Assembly: GCF_019219075.1 (NCBI RefSeq)
Contig: NZ_JAHUWJ010000007.1
Location: forward strand, 327,748 to 391,747
DNA: 64,000 nucleotides
Direction of reading: 5' to 3'
Origin: Chitinophaga sp. sic0106
Lineage (GTDB): Bacteria > Bacteroidota > Bacteroidia > Chitinophagales > Chitinophagaceae
Below are positions 36,100 to 45,600 of this stretch, piece after piece. Position numbers and translations under genes: made by a program. Position 1 is the first letter of the stretch, and each line of letters starts with the position of its first letter. The notes under the pieces were generated by a model that saw only the letters and a program-made list of their open reading frames with translations, was not told the DNA's origin and did not search any database.

Positions 36100-36879
36100 A
36101 TGACTATGCCGGAAGTGGTGGTGGATAGGGTGAGCAGGGATGCTGCTTTTTATCGCTTTGAGGACCAGGATACGGCCCGGGCGCTGGCTATGGGTATCAC
36201 CTTCCGCCTGGATGGTGATACCCACCCGCTATGTAAGATGGCCGCCGCCAGTCTCCAGCAATACCTCACCCAGCAAACAGACTGGACGCACAACTTCGGG
36301 CTCACTGCCGGCAACAGTGGCGCCGTTATCGGCAAAATGTTCGGCGTACTGGTAGTACGCCATCCCAACGGCAACATTGGCTACCTCAGCGCTTTCTCCG
36401 GCAAGCTCGCTAATACCAACGACCATCAGCGCTTCGTGGCCCCCATCTTCGACGGGCTGCAACCCGGCAGCTTCCTGAACACCGGCATGACCCGCCTCAG
36501 CGCCATCAATGCGGAAATTGCTGCACTACTGCCTGCGGACACAGCGGAAATCCATCGCCTCAAAGAACTGCGTAAAGCGCATTCGGTGGCCTTACAGCGG
36601 CAAATACACGAACAATATATCTTCCTTAACGGTGCCGGCTATACTAAAAGTCTGATCGAGATTTTTAACGACCATGGCTACAAACAACCTCCTGCTGGTG
36701 CCGGTGAATGTGCCGGTCCTAAACTATTGCAGCATGCATTTGCGAAAAGCCTGGAACCCCTGGCCATAGCGGAGTTCTGGTGGGGACTATCCCCCAAATC
36801 AGCCACCTGGAAGCACGGAGAATATTATCAGCCCTGCAAGGAAAAGTGTAAGCCGATTTTAGGCTGGATGCTGAGCTAA
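36100..36879 (+). CDS. Orphan N-terminal domain of RluA-type pseudouridine synthase fusions
   Basis: A 259-residue protein that resembles the N-terminal half of long Bacteroidota RluA-family proteins of about 550 residues. Shared-looking features are GKMFGVLVVR, GYLSAFSGKL, and the C-terminal GECAGPKLLQHAF, IAEFWWG and CKEKCKPILG segments. The C-terminal pseudouridine synthase domain with its catalytic aspartate is absent: the gene ends at 36879, followed at once by a terminator. Thus it cannot be the modifying enzyme itself. It could be a stand-alone RNA-binding or other domain, or a remnant. A second ATG at 36106 is possible. Confidence 0.65.
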   Translation: MTMPEVVVDRVSRDAAFYRFEDQDTARALAMGITFRLDGDTHPLCKMAAASLQQYLTQQTDWTHNFGLTAGNSGAVIGKMFGVLVVRHPNGNIGYLSAFSGKLANTNDHQRFVAPIFDGLQPGSFLNTGMTRLSAINAEIAALLPADTAEIHRLKELRKAHSVALQRQIHEQYIFLNGAGYTKSLIEIFNDHGYKQPPAGAGECAGPKLLQHAFAKSLEPLAIAEFWWGLSPKSATWKHGEYYQPCKEKCKPILGWMLS

Positions 36880-36887
36880 ATAAAAAA

Positions 36888-36911
36888 GCCAGCCGAAGCT
36901 GGCAAAGATTT
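36888..36911. terminator. Bidirectional terminator
   Basis: GCCAGC-CGAA-GCTGGC (36888-36903) flanked by an A-run on the left and ATTTTT on the right, between convergent genes. Confidence 0.8.
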
Positions 36912-37319
36912 TTAGATAGCATAAGCATTGGCCTTCCTGGTAGCATAGAGATAATAAGGCCCTACCGTCCAGCAAATAATTATAGCCGAAAGATGCGAAT
37001 AAATAGCCCCGCCCGGATGCGTTGGGTTACTTAACACGAGGAAGAAATCCATGCTTGGCACGATACCCATCACCAGCATCAGCCAACCTACACTGCGGTA
37101 TTCCTTAGTAAAGAGCAGCACCAGCAAGAGCACTCCCACAGCGAAATCACGTATCCCTTTGATATAGTGGAACTCTAAGTGATTAGTGATACCAGTTTGT
37201 ATGCCAAAGCCTGCCTCTGCAGCCAGTGGTTCGGTAAAAAACCGGTATCCGATAAAAAGGAGGAATAATCCGGTGATCAGTGACAGTATGTAAGCGGTTT
37301 TTTCGAGTTTTGTGTTCAT
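36912..37319 (-). CDS. DUF4267-like small membrane protein
   Basis: A 135-residue protein with four hydrophobic helices. The sequence HYIKGIRDFAVGVLLLVLLF and LVMGIVPSMDFFLVL matches DUF4267-type membrane proteins. I use ATG 37319, not the longer frame from 37361, since the longer one would run over the promoter box at 37343-37350. It is 72 bases downstream of a Crp/Fnr gene on the same strand, and an FNR-like palindrome lies between them, so it is probably a direct target. Function is unknown. Confidence 0.78.
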   Translation of the reverse strand: MNTKLEKTAYILSLITGLFLLFIGYRFFTEPLAAEAGFGIQTGITNHLEFHYIKGIRDFAVGVLLLVLLFTKEYRSVGWLMLVMGIVPSMDFFLVLSNPTHPGGAIYSHLSAIIICWTVGPYYLYATRKANAYAI

Positions 37320-37342
37320 AGTTGTATGTTTTAATGTTAGCA

Positions 37343-37386
37343 CAAAACTATACCTCGCCAAACCGCCATTCGTTAACCTGGGTTAA
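37343..37386 (-). promoter_or_regulatory. Promoter with FNR-like operator for the DUF4267 gene
   Basis: On the minus strand TAGTTTTG (37343-37350) fits the -7 box. A perfect palindrome TTAACC-TG-GGTTAA (37373-37386), i.e. TTAAC-N4-GTTAA, lies 22 bases upstream, which centres it near -41. The palindrome sits just beyond the end of the upstream Crp/Fnr gene. Confidence 0.6.
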
Positions 37387-37391
37387 TAAAT

Positions 37392-37967
37392 CTATTTCGC
37401 CAATCTTTTTCTTATCCGGCTTAAGGAAGGCGGCTTTACACCCACGTAGGAGGAAATATAATATTGTGGCAACCGGGGCACCAGGGTGCTATATACATCC
37501 ATGAACTGCAGATATCTTTTTTCCGGCTCATTGGTATATAAGGATTGTACTTTTTTGATCGCCTGCACATACAGGAACTCACAAATCAATCGCCCGAATT
37601 TTTGCCCCTCTGCAAATCGCGCATATATCTCCTGTAAATCATCGTACGAAATCACAATGATGGTAGTAGGTTCAATACATTGAATAGCAGTTTCAGAAGG
37701 GGATTTATCAAGGAAACTGGCATAGTTGCAGGTATATTCCATCTCCTTATTGAAATCAACTGTCAGCTCTTCTCCGTCATCCCTGGTTAATACATACCTT
37801 ACCATTCCTTCCACAATAAACCCTGCTTCCCTGCATACCTGGCCTTCACGCAGAAAGTATTCCCCTTTTTCGTAGGTTTTTATAGCAAACACCTGCCTGA
37901 TCCACTCCTTTTCTTCTTCAGACAGGCGGATGAGGTAGGACATTTGCGTAATCAAAAGTTCATGCAT
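37392..37967 (-). CDS. Crp/Fnr family transcriptional regulator
   Basis: A 191-residue regulator with an N-terminal cyclic-nucleotide-binding-type fold (EKGEYFLREGQVCREAGFIVEGMVRYVLT) and a C-terminal helix-turn-helix (YYISSYVGVKPPSLSRIRKRLAK). No cysteines arranged for an iron-sulfur cluster are visible, so it is not an oxygen-sensing FNR in the strict sense. The recognition helix resembles other Bacteroidota Crp/Fnr proteins of this length. It is upstream of, and on the same strand as, a DUF4267 gene whose promoter carries an FNR-like palindrome. Confidence 0.88.
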   Translation of the reverse strand: MHELLITQMSYLIRLSEEEKEWIRQVFAIKTYEKGEYFLREGQVCREAGFIVEGMVRYVLTRDDGEELTVDFNKEMEYTCNYASFLDKSPSETAIQCIEPTTIIVISYDDLQEIYARFAEGQKFGRLICEFLYVQAIKKVQSLYTNEPEKRYLQFMDVYSTLVPRLPQYYISSYVGVKPPSLSRIRKRLAK

Positions 37968-38463
37968 GGAAATATGGTTATATTTTCAAACAAGATAGTG
38001 AAAAAGTTTTGTCGTAATCAACCTTCTGATTTACTTAAAAATGTATGATGAGTTTTATGGAGATGGTAAGCCTATCGTATTATTGCACGGCTCTTACATG
38101 AGCATACACCTACCACTACGTAGCTTTTTTATTGGTTAGTTCAAAAATTTATCATGGCAAAAGGAAAAATATAATATTTGAATTATAATAGCTATATTAG
38201 TATAGTTGTGAATGACCAGAGCATCCCAAAATTGAATCGATGTAAATAATCCCTCCATTGATTCAAGACCATAAAACAGATACATAGCAACCAAATTCCG
38301 AACAAGAGCAATCTATTATTTCATCATGACATATTATAGTATGCGATAGCATAACCCTGGTGGATTTTAAGCCCCCGTTTATTTTATATTTCCGGCCTTC
38401 TGGATAATGGTATTTCCGGATGCAAGCACATACGTTTTGTATTTTCTAACCCAATATTTACAT
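37968..38463. other. Intergenic stretch with a gene stump
   Basis: AT-rich, with no intact gene. A 32-codon stump of an alpha/beta hydrolase is at 38041-38139. A TATATTTC box near 38386 is close to the -7 consensus and could serve the lipoprotein gene at 38464. I see nothing else. Confidence 0.45.
38041..38139 (+). pseudogene. Stump of an alpha/beta hydrolase gene
   Basis: A 32-codon frame from ATG 38041 reads MYDEFYGDGKPIVLLHGSY, which is the first strand and oxyanion-loop region of alpha/beta hydrolases (GxGKPxVLLHG). It then loses similarity and stops at TAG 38137-38139. The nucleophile elbow and the rest of the fold are missing. I read this as the remains of a deleted gene, not as a functional peptide. 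Confidence 0.55.
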
Positions 38464-39777
38464 ATGGTATTCAAAAGCCCCCTTTCCCTATTACTCATAC
38501 TATTGGCCATGGGATGTTCAAAAAGCCCACAAATACAACGGGAAGAACCTGATGTAATCCAGGAAGCCCGATACTATTTCGAAAAAAATGTCCTGGCAAA
38601 AAATGTCGGCAGCAACGCCAGAATTGAAGGCAGTTTTACACACGGTGACCCGCGTTGGGATGATGCCACCACCAGGCAGTTAAGCCGGGGAACTATTGTC
38701 CAGGTCCCATTATCAGTTGACAGTATGCAGGGAGTAACCTTCGAAAACCACGTACTACCACTGCGTTATAAAGATTACCTGCTAATCTACAAAGACAAGG
38801 ACAGTATTTACAGAAACATTGTTATGCGGAATATCCGTACCGGATCGGGAACGCCAGGATTTTCAGGAATAACAATGCTACAGGATTGGCAGGGCGCAAA
38901 TCCCAGCAGTTTTGCGATGGAGGCAGGGAAAATCGTAATGCCTGATGATCCTACCGCGCGGAAAGCAGTAAATAACTCTTTAAACACCGCCGCTATCAGC
39001 TGTGTTACGATTACTTACTGGTATAGTGTAAATGATGGTCCATGGCAATTAAATTTTACAAACACAGTGTGTTTAGGTGGTGGAGGGCCAGCAGATGGTG
39101 GGTCAGGAAGCGGCGGACCCGGCGAATGGCAAGAACTGCCGCCAGAAGAAGGTGCCGGCGGCGGCTTGCCCGATCCATCACAGAGTGTAGAGCCACCACC
39201 GGTTGTAATAATTGCTGTCAAAGATGGATTTAAAAGCCCTTGTTTTAGTTCTACCTTAGTACAGTTGACAATGACCAACCTTACAAATGCCATAGCTCAA
39301 TTACTTAGGGCAGAATATCAATATGATAGAAAAATTGATCTTACATTTAAAGACTCAACATTTTCAAATGGATTTCATGATGGAGTAACGGAGCCACGAG
39401 TAAACGAGTCCGGGGACCAAAAATTGCTAACCTTGGAAGTATCATTAAATACGGCCATTGCGAATGGATCAAGAGAATATATTGCCGCCACAATAATGCA
39501 TGAGATTTTACATGGTTATTTTGTTATTGAATATAACAGAAATAATAACCCATTCAGTCATGGTCAAATGGCAGGAACAGAATTTTTCAATAAAATGATT
39601 GGAGCACTTAAAGAATTATTCCCAAATCTATCCACAACGGATGCTAACGCACTTGTTTGGATGGGCCTAGACGAAACACCTGAGTATTCAAGTTTCTCTT
39701 TAAATGAAAAGAATCAAATTGAATCTATTGCACTTAATTATCGAACTGGACTCTCTGGTACTAAATGCAATCAATAG
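38464..39777 (+). CDS. Surface lipoprotein with HEILH metallopeptidase-like domain
   Basis: A 437-residue lipoprotein (lipobox LLAMGC, Cys18). I start it at ATG 38464 because the longer frame from 38407 adds a non-signal extension. Residues up to about 205 form an N-terminal region of unknown fold. A long Gly/Pro-rich linker follows (about 205-248). The C-terminal domain contains TIMHEILHGYF: His346-Glu347 and His350 form an HExxH zinc site, and His366 (FSHGQM) could be the third ligand. Base composition becomes clearly more AT-rich after the linker, at about 39200. The layout of a conserved carrier, a linker, a variable catalytic tip and a small downstream gene recalls polymorphic toxins, but this is inference. 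Confidence 0.65.
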   Translation: MVFKSPLSLLLILLAMGCSKSPQIQREEPDVIQEARYYFEKNVLAKNVGSNARIEGSFTHGDPRWDDATTRQLSRGTIVQVPLSVDSMQGVTFENHVLPLRYKDYLLIYKDKDSIYRNIVMRNIRTGSGTPGFSGITMLQDWQGANPSSFAMEAGKIVMPDDPTARKAVNNSLNTAAISCVTITYWYSVNDGPWQLNFTNTVCLGGGGPADGGSGSGGPGEWQELPPEEGAGGGLPDPSQSVEPPPVVIIAVKDGFKSPCFSSTLVQLTMTNLTNAIAQLLRAEYQYDRKIDLTFKDSTFSNGFHDGVTEPRVNESGDQKLLTLEVSLNTAIANGSREYIAATIMHEILHGYFVIEYNRNNNPFSHGQMAGTEFFNKMIGALKELFPNLSTTDANALVWMGLDETPEYSSFSLNEKNQIESIALNYRTGLSGTKCNQ

Positions 39778-39812
39778 TCATTCCCACAGATTTTAGAATA
39801 AGTATAATTTTT

Positions 39813-40376
39813 ATGAAATACTATTTATTAGCTATTATCGTACTTGCAAAAAATATTTGCCTCGGTCAAGATTCAACAAGAATTCCGAATTATGGTGAAT
39901 ATTTTACAGCCCTTTACGCGCCTAAAAATGTAACAGTTGACGGCAAAAACAGGGCATACGCTATTAAATTAGCGTATAAAGATGGCAAATTAGTTTTGCC
40001 TATTGAATTTTCTAAAAATAGCACACCGGAGTTTAAGGATTTTATTGAAAGCTATTCAGATAAATTGAACACTTTCCCATGGTATAAATTTGTACCAGCG
40101 GTAAAAGGACTCAAAAATTACAAAATATGGTGGATGCATTTTTACTTTTTGAATGATTTTGAAAGTAAACTATACCCTTTTTCCTCTGAGGAACTTGCTG
40201 CGCAAATAATAAGCTCCTTTCGAATGACAGAACGCGATAAGGAAAGCTTTTTTATCCCAGCGCCATATTGTGTATATATATTTGCACCATATAGAGTAAC
40301 GCCACCTGAGCGCACGGCAGAAGACAGTGCTTTTTTAAGAATCATAAAAGAACACAATAACCGCAAGGAGTTGTAA
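39813..40376 (+). CDS. Hypothetical exported protein, partner of the HEILH lipoprotein?
   Basis: A 187-residue protein with a signal peptide (YYLLAIIVLAKNICLGQ). ATG 39813 is chosen, since the longer frame from 39765 would overlap the lipoprotein gene by 13 bases and put extra residues in front of the signal. No family is recognised. It is AT-rich like the 3' half of the upstream gene, from which it is separated by 35 bases, so the two are probably co-transcribed and may have been acquired together. A protective or inhibitory role toward the upstream peptidase is a guess from gene order. Confidence 0.6.
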   Translation: MKYYLLAIIVLAKNICLGQDSTRIPNYGEYFTALYAPKNVTVDGKNRAYAIKLAYKDGKLVLPIEFSKNSTPEFKDFIESYSDKLNTFPWYKFVPAVKGLKNYKIWWMHFYFLNDFESKLYPFSSEELAAQIISSFRMTERDKESFFIPAPYCVYIFAPYRVTPPERTAEDSAFLRIIKEHNNRKEL

Positions 40377-40423
40377 GCCTAAAGGTTAATATTACTGATC
40401 CGAAAAAATATAAAATTCAAATC

Positions 40424-40452
40424 AAATGGCATCAGTTCTCCTGATGCCATTT
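40424..40452 (+). terminator. Hairpin after the exported hypothetical gene
   Basis: AAATGGCATCAG and CTGATGCCATTT are perfectly complementary with a 5-base loop. The T-run is short, so this is a likely but not ideal terminator. Confidence 0.55.
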
Positions 40453-40681
40453 AATGTTATACAACTCCGGTAAAACTATTCATAATTGACCTCATCTCCG
40501 ATTCCTTACGGAATTGATATTTTTATCATAAACTGTTTGCAGCATTACCGGTGTTGTATGTGCGTTATGGCTCGCAATCAGTTTTTCGGCTGCCCTAAAA
40601 CAGCAGCATATCCATCCCCCCGCCTCCCCATCTCCCTAAAAACTAATTTCCCCCACTATTCCCCAATCCTGAATTTATTTC

Positions 40682-40689
40682 TATTTTTG
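40682..40689 (+). promoter_or_regulatory. -7 box of the ECF sigma gene
   Basis: TATTTTTG matches TAnnTTTG and lies 31 bases before ATG 40721. No clear TTG is seen at -33, as can happen at promoters used by alternative sigma factors. Confidence 0.45.
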
Positions 40690-40720
40690 GCCATACAACC
40701 AAATTTAACCTGCTGTTTTA

Positions 40721-41335
40721 ATGGGTCAGATGGGATTATTTAAAGTTGAAGAGACAGACCATTTACAGGAGCATGTATTGCTGCAACAGTCTGCCGACGG
40801 TGATCCGCTGGCTTTTGAGGCCTTGTATACCCGCTATCTTCCTAAACTATACCACTATATCTACCGCTTCACCCGACTGCCGGAAGAAGATATCATGGAC
40901 ATCTGCCAGGACCTCTTTCTCAAGCTATGGGACCGGAAAGAACTGCTGATGACCATTAAATCACTGGATATATATCTGAAGCGTTCGGGGAAAAATGCCC
41001 TGCTCGACCGCCTTAAACACGGACAGTTTAAAGTGAACCTACACGAACAATACAGCCAGGGCAAAGAGCAACACCGGGCCACCACAGAGGAACTACTGCA
41101 GTTTTCCGAATACAGCCAGCTGGCGCAACAGGCCATTTTACAGCTCTCCCCCAGGAAACAGGAGATCTTCAGGCTGAGGATGGAGCAGGATATGTCGCTG
41201 GATGAAATTGCCGCCTATCTTAAAATCTCCAAGTCGCGGGTAAAACAATCTATTTACGAGGCCAAAGATGAGATCCGGCTGTTCCTGAAACAGCAGGGAG
41301 CCCTGTTTCTCACCCTCTTTTTCTTACACTACTAA
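40721..41335 (+). CDS. ECF-type RNA polymerase sigma factor
   Basis: A 204-residue ECF sigma factor of the Bacteroidota type that works with FecR anti-sigma factors. Region 2 shows DPLAFEALYTRYLPKLYHYI and EDIMDICQDLFLKLWDRKE. Region 4 shows LSPRKQEIFRLRMEQDMSLDEIA followed by the helix-turn-helix LKISKSRVKQSI. The C-terminus ends with a hydrophobic stretch. It sits 68 bases before fecR and SusC/SusD genes, the standard order for cell-surface signalling in which the SusC receptor reports substrate uptake to FecR, which then releases sigma. Confidence 0.93.
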   Translation: MGQMGLFKVEETDHLQEHVLLQQSADGDPLAFEALYTRYLPKLYHYIYRFTRLPEEDIMDICQDLFLKLWDRKELLMTIKSLDIYLKRSGKNALLDRLKHGQFKVNLHEQYSQGKEQHRATTEELLQFSEYSQLAQQAILQLSPRKQEIFRLRMEQDMSLDEIAAYLKISKSRVKQSIYEAKDEIRLFLKQQGALFLTLFFLHY

Positions 41336-41403
41336 AAAAAATTTCCACCAAACCAGTGCTTTTGCTTTTGGGGATCGTCTTGTAATAAAGACTCATTAAG
41401 GTC

Positions 41404-42549
41404 ATGACCATCACAGCCATAAAAAATTTAATACCACTACTGGTAAAGGGACAGCAGAGCGCAGAACAGCAGCAGGCATTTGAAACCTGGCTGCAGTTGG
41501 CCTCGCCGGAGGAGCTGAGTGAAGTGATGGACCTGTATTATGATGCTTTGGATGGGGAAGATATTATTTCTTTCATGCCGGCCGACTTCCCGGCCAACTT
41601 TCAAAACCGCATGCGCGCCGCACTTCCCACGCAGCGACTACCGAAAAAGCCCACCCGCTACCTACGTATAGCCGCCGCCGTGGCATTATTGCTGGCCGCA
41701 GGAACAGGTGTGCTGCTGCTCACCAACAAGCCGGCACCAAAGGTGGCGGAGCAGGTGATTAAGCCCGGCACCGACAAAGCCATCCTCACCCTGGCCGATG
41801 GCCGCAAAGTGGAGCTGGGAGGTAGTCAAAACGACAGCATTATACAATCAGGCGTGCAGGTGATCCAGCTAAACAGCACCGTCATCTCCTATGCCGGCAC
41901 CAGCGGTGATCAGCACTCCTTCAATACACTCACCACCCCCAGAGGTGCACAGTTTCAGATCGTGCTGCCGGATGGCAGCCGCGTATGGCTCAACGCCGTT
42001 TCGAGTCTCCGCTACCCGGTGGCCTTCAGCAACCAACATCGCACCGTGGAGCTCTCCGGCCAGGCCTATTTTGATGTAACGCCCTCCACCACACCGTTTA
42101 TAGTAAAAAGCGGCACTACTTCCATAGAAGTGCTGGGCACCGACTTTGACGTAATGGCCTATGCAGAAGAAGGACCAGTGACAACCACACTGGTAAAAGG
42201 CAGCATCGCCGTGCAGGCAGGCAGCAGCCGCAAACAACTGCAACCGGGCGAACAGGTTACCTACAATGAAACAAAGAAAGAGCTGGTACTCTCCCACCCT
42301 GCCATAGAAGAAGTGATCGCGTGGAAAGAAGGGGAATTCAGGTTCAACGGCGTCAGTATCATCGCTATCATGCGCCAGCTGTCAAGATGGTACGACGTGG
42401 ACATCAGGTACGAAGGTCCGTTGCCAACCACCGCCTTCAGTGGTACCCTATCAAGGAAAGAAAACGTAAAACAAATACTATATGCATTGGAAGCTACAGA
42501 AGCTGCGCATTTTACCATCGAGGGAAACACCATCGTAGTAAAAAAATAA
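41404..42549 (+). CDS. FecR family anti-sigma factor
   Basis: A 381-residue inner membrane anti-sigma factor. The N-terminal cytoplasmic part of about 80 residues binds sigma. A membrane helix follows (YLRIAAAVALLLAAGTGVLL), then the periplasmic FecR domain (TPRGAQFQIVLPDGSRVWLNAVSSLRYP) and a C-terminal DUF4974-type region that resembles an STN fold (FRFNGVSIIAIMRQLSRWYDVDI). The C-terminal part should touch the STN domain of the SusC encoded next. A 27-base hairpin separates it from susC. Confidence 0.93.
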   Translation: MTITAIKNLIPLLVKGQQSAEQQQAFETWLQLASPEELSEVMDLYYDALDGEDIISFMPADFPANFQNRMRAALPTQRLPKKPTRYLRIAAAVALLLAAGTGVLLLTNKPAPKVAEQVIKPGTDKAILTLADGRKVELGGSQNDSIIQSGVQVIQLNSTVISYAGTSGDQHSFNTLTTPRGAQFQIVLPDGSRVWLNAVSSLRYPVAFSNQHRTVELSGQAYFDVTPSTTPFIVKSGTTSIEVLGTDFDVMAYAEEGPVTTTLVKGSIAVQAGSSRKQLQPGEQVTYNETKKELVLSHPAIEEVIAWKEGEFRFNGVSIIAIMRQLSRWYDVDIRYEGPLPTTAFSGTLSRKENVKQILYALEATEAAHFTIEGNTIVVKK

Positions 42550-42576
42550 CACGCTTCAGCAGCCTGAATAAAAAAA

Positions 42577-42604
42577 GCCGGAAGTAATTGGACCTACTCC
42601 CGGC
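42577..42604 (+). promoter_or_regulatory. Hairpin between fecR and susC
   Basis: GCCGGAAGTA (42577-42586) pairs with TACTCCCGGC (42595-42604) with one mismatch. No T-run follows, so it is more likely an mRNA processing or stabilising structure than a terminator. Confidence 0.4.
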
Positions 42605-42677
42605 ATGAGTTTCAGGGCATGCTGATATAAAAGTTGCTTAGACTCATTTTATCGTAAACCCAAAACCAATCAAAAGT

Positions 42678-45600
42678 ATGAATCTACTTTTAAACGGCAA
42701 AGTCGTGTCGTTACCTGTACCACTAAAGCTGCTCATGATTATGAAATGGACTGCTGTTTTTCTATGTTTTGCGGCCATACACGTAAGCGCAAAAGGCTAC
42801 TCACAGAAAGTGACCATCGCCTCACCGTCAATAAAGCTGCAGGCGATCTTTAAGGATATCCGTAAGCAAACGGGGCTCGCCTTCGTGTATGATAAAGCCC
42901 TGCTCGATAAAACCCACCCGGTAGCCATACAGGCGCACAACAGGGAGTTTGCAGATGTACTGGCAGAATGCCTCAATGCACAAGGCCTCACCTTCGAAGT
43001 GAACAGCAACATCATCGTAGTAAAGAAAATGCCGCCTGCCGGCAATGCGGTCATCAATAACCTGACCAGCGCCGTACTCGGCCAGGCAGACATCCGCGGC
43101 CACATCACCGGGCCTGATGGCGAGTCTGTCATCGGCGCCACCGTACGCCTCAAAGGCACACAAAAGGCCACCATCACCAGCGCCGACGGTAACTTTACGC
43201 TCAACGGCGTGAAAGATGGCTCCTACACCCTGGAAGTCACCTCCATCGGTTACGAGAACTATGTAAAAATCATCAGCGTCAGCAACGAAAACCTGCAACT
43301 GAACATCGCACTGGGCAAAAGCATTTCCGGCCTGAACGATGTGGTAGTAGTAGCCTATGGCAGCCAGCGCAAGTCCACCTTCACCGGCTCTGTGAGCACG
43401 CTCAGCACCAAACAACTGGAAGGCTCGCCCCGCGCTACCATCGAAGATAACCTCCAGGGTAATGTGAGCGGTGTGGTAGTATCACAAGGTTCCGGTCAGC
43501 CCGGTGCCGCTCCCAACGTGCGCATCAGAGGCGTAGGCTCCATCAACGCCGGCAGCGCCCCGCTCTACGTTGTAGACGGTATCCCCCTCAGCAGCGTGGA
43601 CCTCAACAGCTTCAATGCCAACGATATCGCCAGCATGACGGTCCTGAAAGATGCGGCTGCCGCCTCGCTCTACGGCTCCCGCGCTGCCAACGGCGTTATC
43701 ATCATCACCACCAAAAAAGGAGCCGCAGGCAAAACCACCTTCAACGCCAGCGCCCAAACCGGTTTCACCAACGTGATCAACTCCAAGGACGACCAGCCGC
43801 TCAACACCACCGAGCAACTGGAACTCTTCCGCGAAAGCTGGGTCAACGCTGGGAAAGACATTAATCTCTTTATACCTGAACTGGTAAAACAAGGTATAGA
43901 TACCACCGTTAATACCAACTGGTTTAATGAACTGACAAGAACCGGCCAATACCAGCAATTCAACCTGTCGGCCAGCGGCGGTACGGAAAAAACTACCTAC
44001 TTCCTCTCTGCCGGCTACTACAACGTAAAATCGCCGCTGCTCAACAGCGCCTTCAAACGCTATAACTTTAACGCTAAAATCAATACCCAGGCCACCGAGC
44101 GACTGTCGCTGCAAGCCGGTGTACTCGCCACCGTTACCAAACTCGATGGCGTAAGTGACGACGGTAGCAACGCCAACCCGGTAAGAGCCTACAAAAGATA
44201 TGAACCCTGGCTGCGTGTATACCTGCCCGATGGTTCCTATGACCTCAGCTATTCCAACAACTACAATCCGGTTGCCTTCACCAAAGAAAACAAGCGCCCG
44301 AGAGATCGCTATAACCTCCTGGGAAATATCGGACTGAAATATAAAATCCTCCGGGACCTGACCTTCGAAAACCAGAACAGTGTAGACTTTGAATATGGGG
44401 AAGACCTGTCCTGGAATAAGTCCGGCATCGGCACAGCACGTACCAACGGCGGTAGCGCCGACTATGGCACCCAACGCTCCATCAGCCTGGTGAGCACCAA
44501 TATCCTGCGCTATATGCACGACTGGGGCTACCACCACTTCGAAGCGTTCGCAGGCTATGAAGCACAATCCGTACAGTCCGCCGACGTCGGCATTTCCAAA
44601 TCCAACTTTATCCCTAACACCACCACCCTCAGCAACGCCGCTGTATTAAGCGATGGCTATAACACCGCTACCAGCAACTCTTTGACGGGTATGTTCTCCA
44701 ACGTTACCTATAACTATCACTCCAAATATTTTCTGTCGGCCAGCCTCCGCAGAGACGGCTCCTCCCGCTTCGGCAGTGATAAAATGTATGGTAACTTCTG
44801 GTCCGTTGGCGCTTCCTGGAATATGCTGTCAGAGCCATTTATGGAGAAACTGGATTTCTTCTCACAGCTGCGCCTGCGCGCCAGCTATGGTAAAAATGGT
44901 AACCAGAGCATCGCCGACTTCGCATCCAGAGGACTCTATACCAACACCGCCAGCTATAACAATAGTCCCGGTTACTATCTCACCCAATATGGCAATAATA
45001 ACCTGACCTGGGAAAAGAATAGTCCGCTCAACATCGGTGCCGACTTCGGTATCCTGAAAGACCGCATACAGGGTAGTGTGGAATATTACAACCGTGTAAC
45101 CTCCGCCCTCCTGCTCGATATGCCGGTATCTGCCACCAACGGCGTTACCAGCATCACTAAAAACGTGGGTTCTGTGCGCAACAGCGGTATAGAAGTGGAA
45201 CTCAATACTTTTAATATCGTTTCCAAGAATAAAGGCGGCTTCAACTGGAATACCCGCGCCACCTTCTCCACCCTGAAAAACGATATCACTAAACTGGTAA
45301 GCACTATCGTGAGTAGCCCGTATATCCGCGAGCAGGGCGGCGATTACTACCAGTTCTACCTCGTAGGTTTTGCAGGCGCCAACCCTGATAATGGAGAAGC
45401 ACTGTTTTATACCGACGGCAGCAAATCAACTACCACCAACGACTACACGAAGGCGGCCCGTTTCAAGCAAGGCTCCGCACTGGCAAAGTTTGTAGCCGGT
45501 ATGACCAACACCTTCGAATACCAGGGCTTTACCTTCAGCTTCCAGCTGTACGGCAGCTTCGGCAACAAAATATATGACAACTGGGGTACCAGCACTTATA

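Larger units (their letters stand above)
40377..40720. other. Intergenic region before the sigma gene
   Basis: It contains a perfect hairpin at 40424-40452, probably the terminator of the upstream pair, and a promoter box at 40682-40689. A frame of about 85 codons in this region has no signal, family motif or start context that supports a gene. Confidence 0.5.

Noticed and set aside
40486..40743. An 85-codon frame before the sigma gene
   Set aside because: No signal or family motif, and it runs over the promoter box and the sigma start.
43482..44567. A 361-codon frame antisense to the first susC
   Set aside because: Same reason: shadow of the sense codon bias, with no family features.
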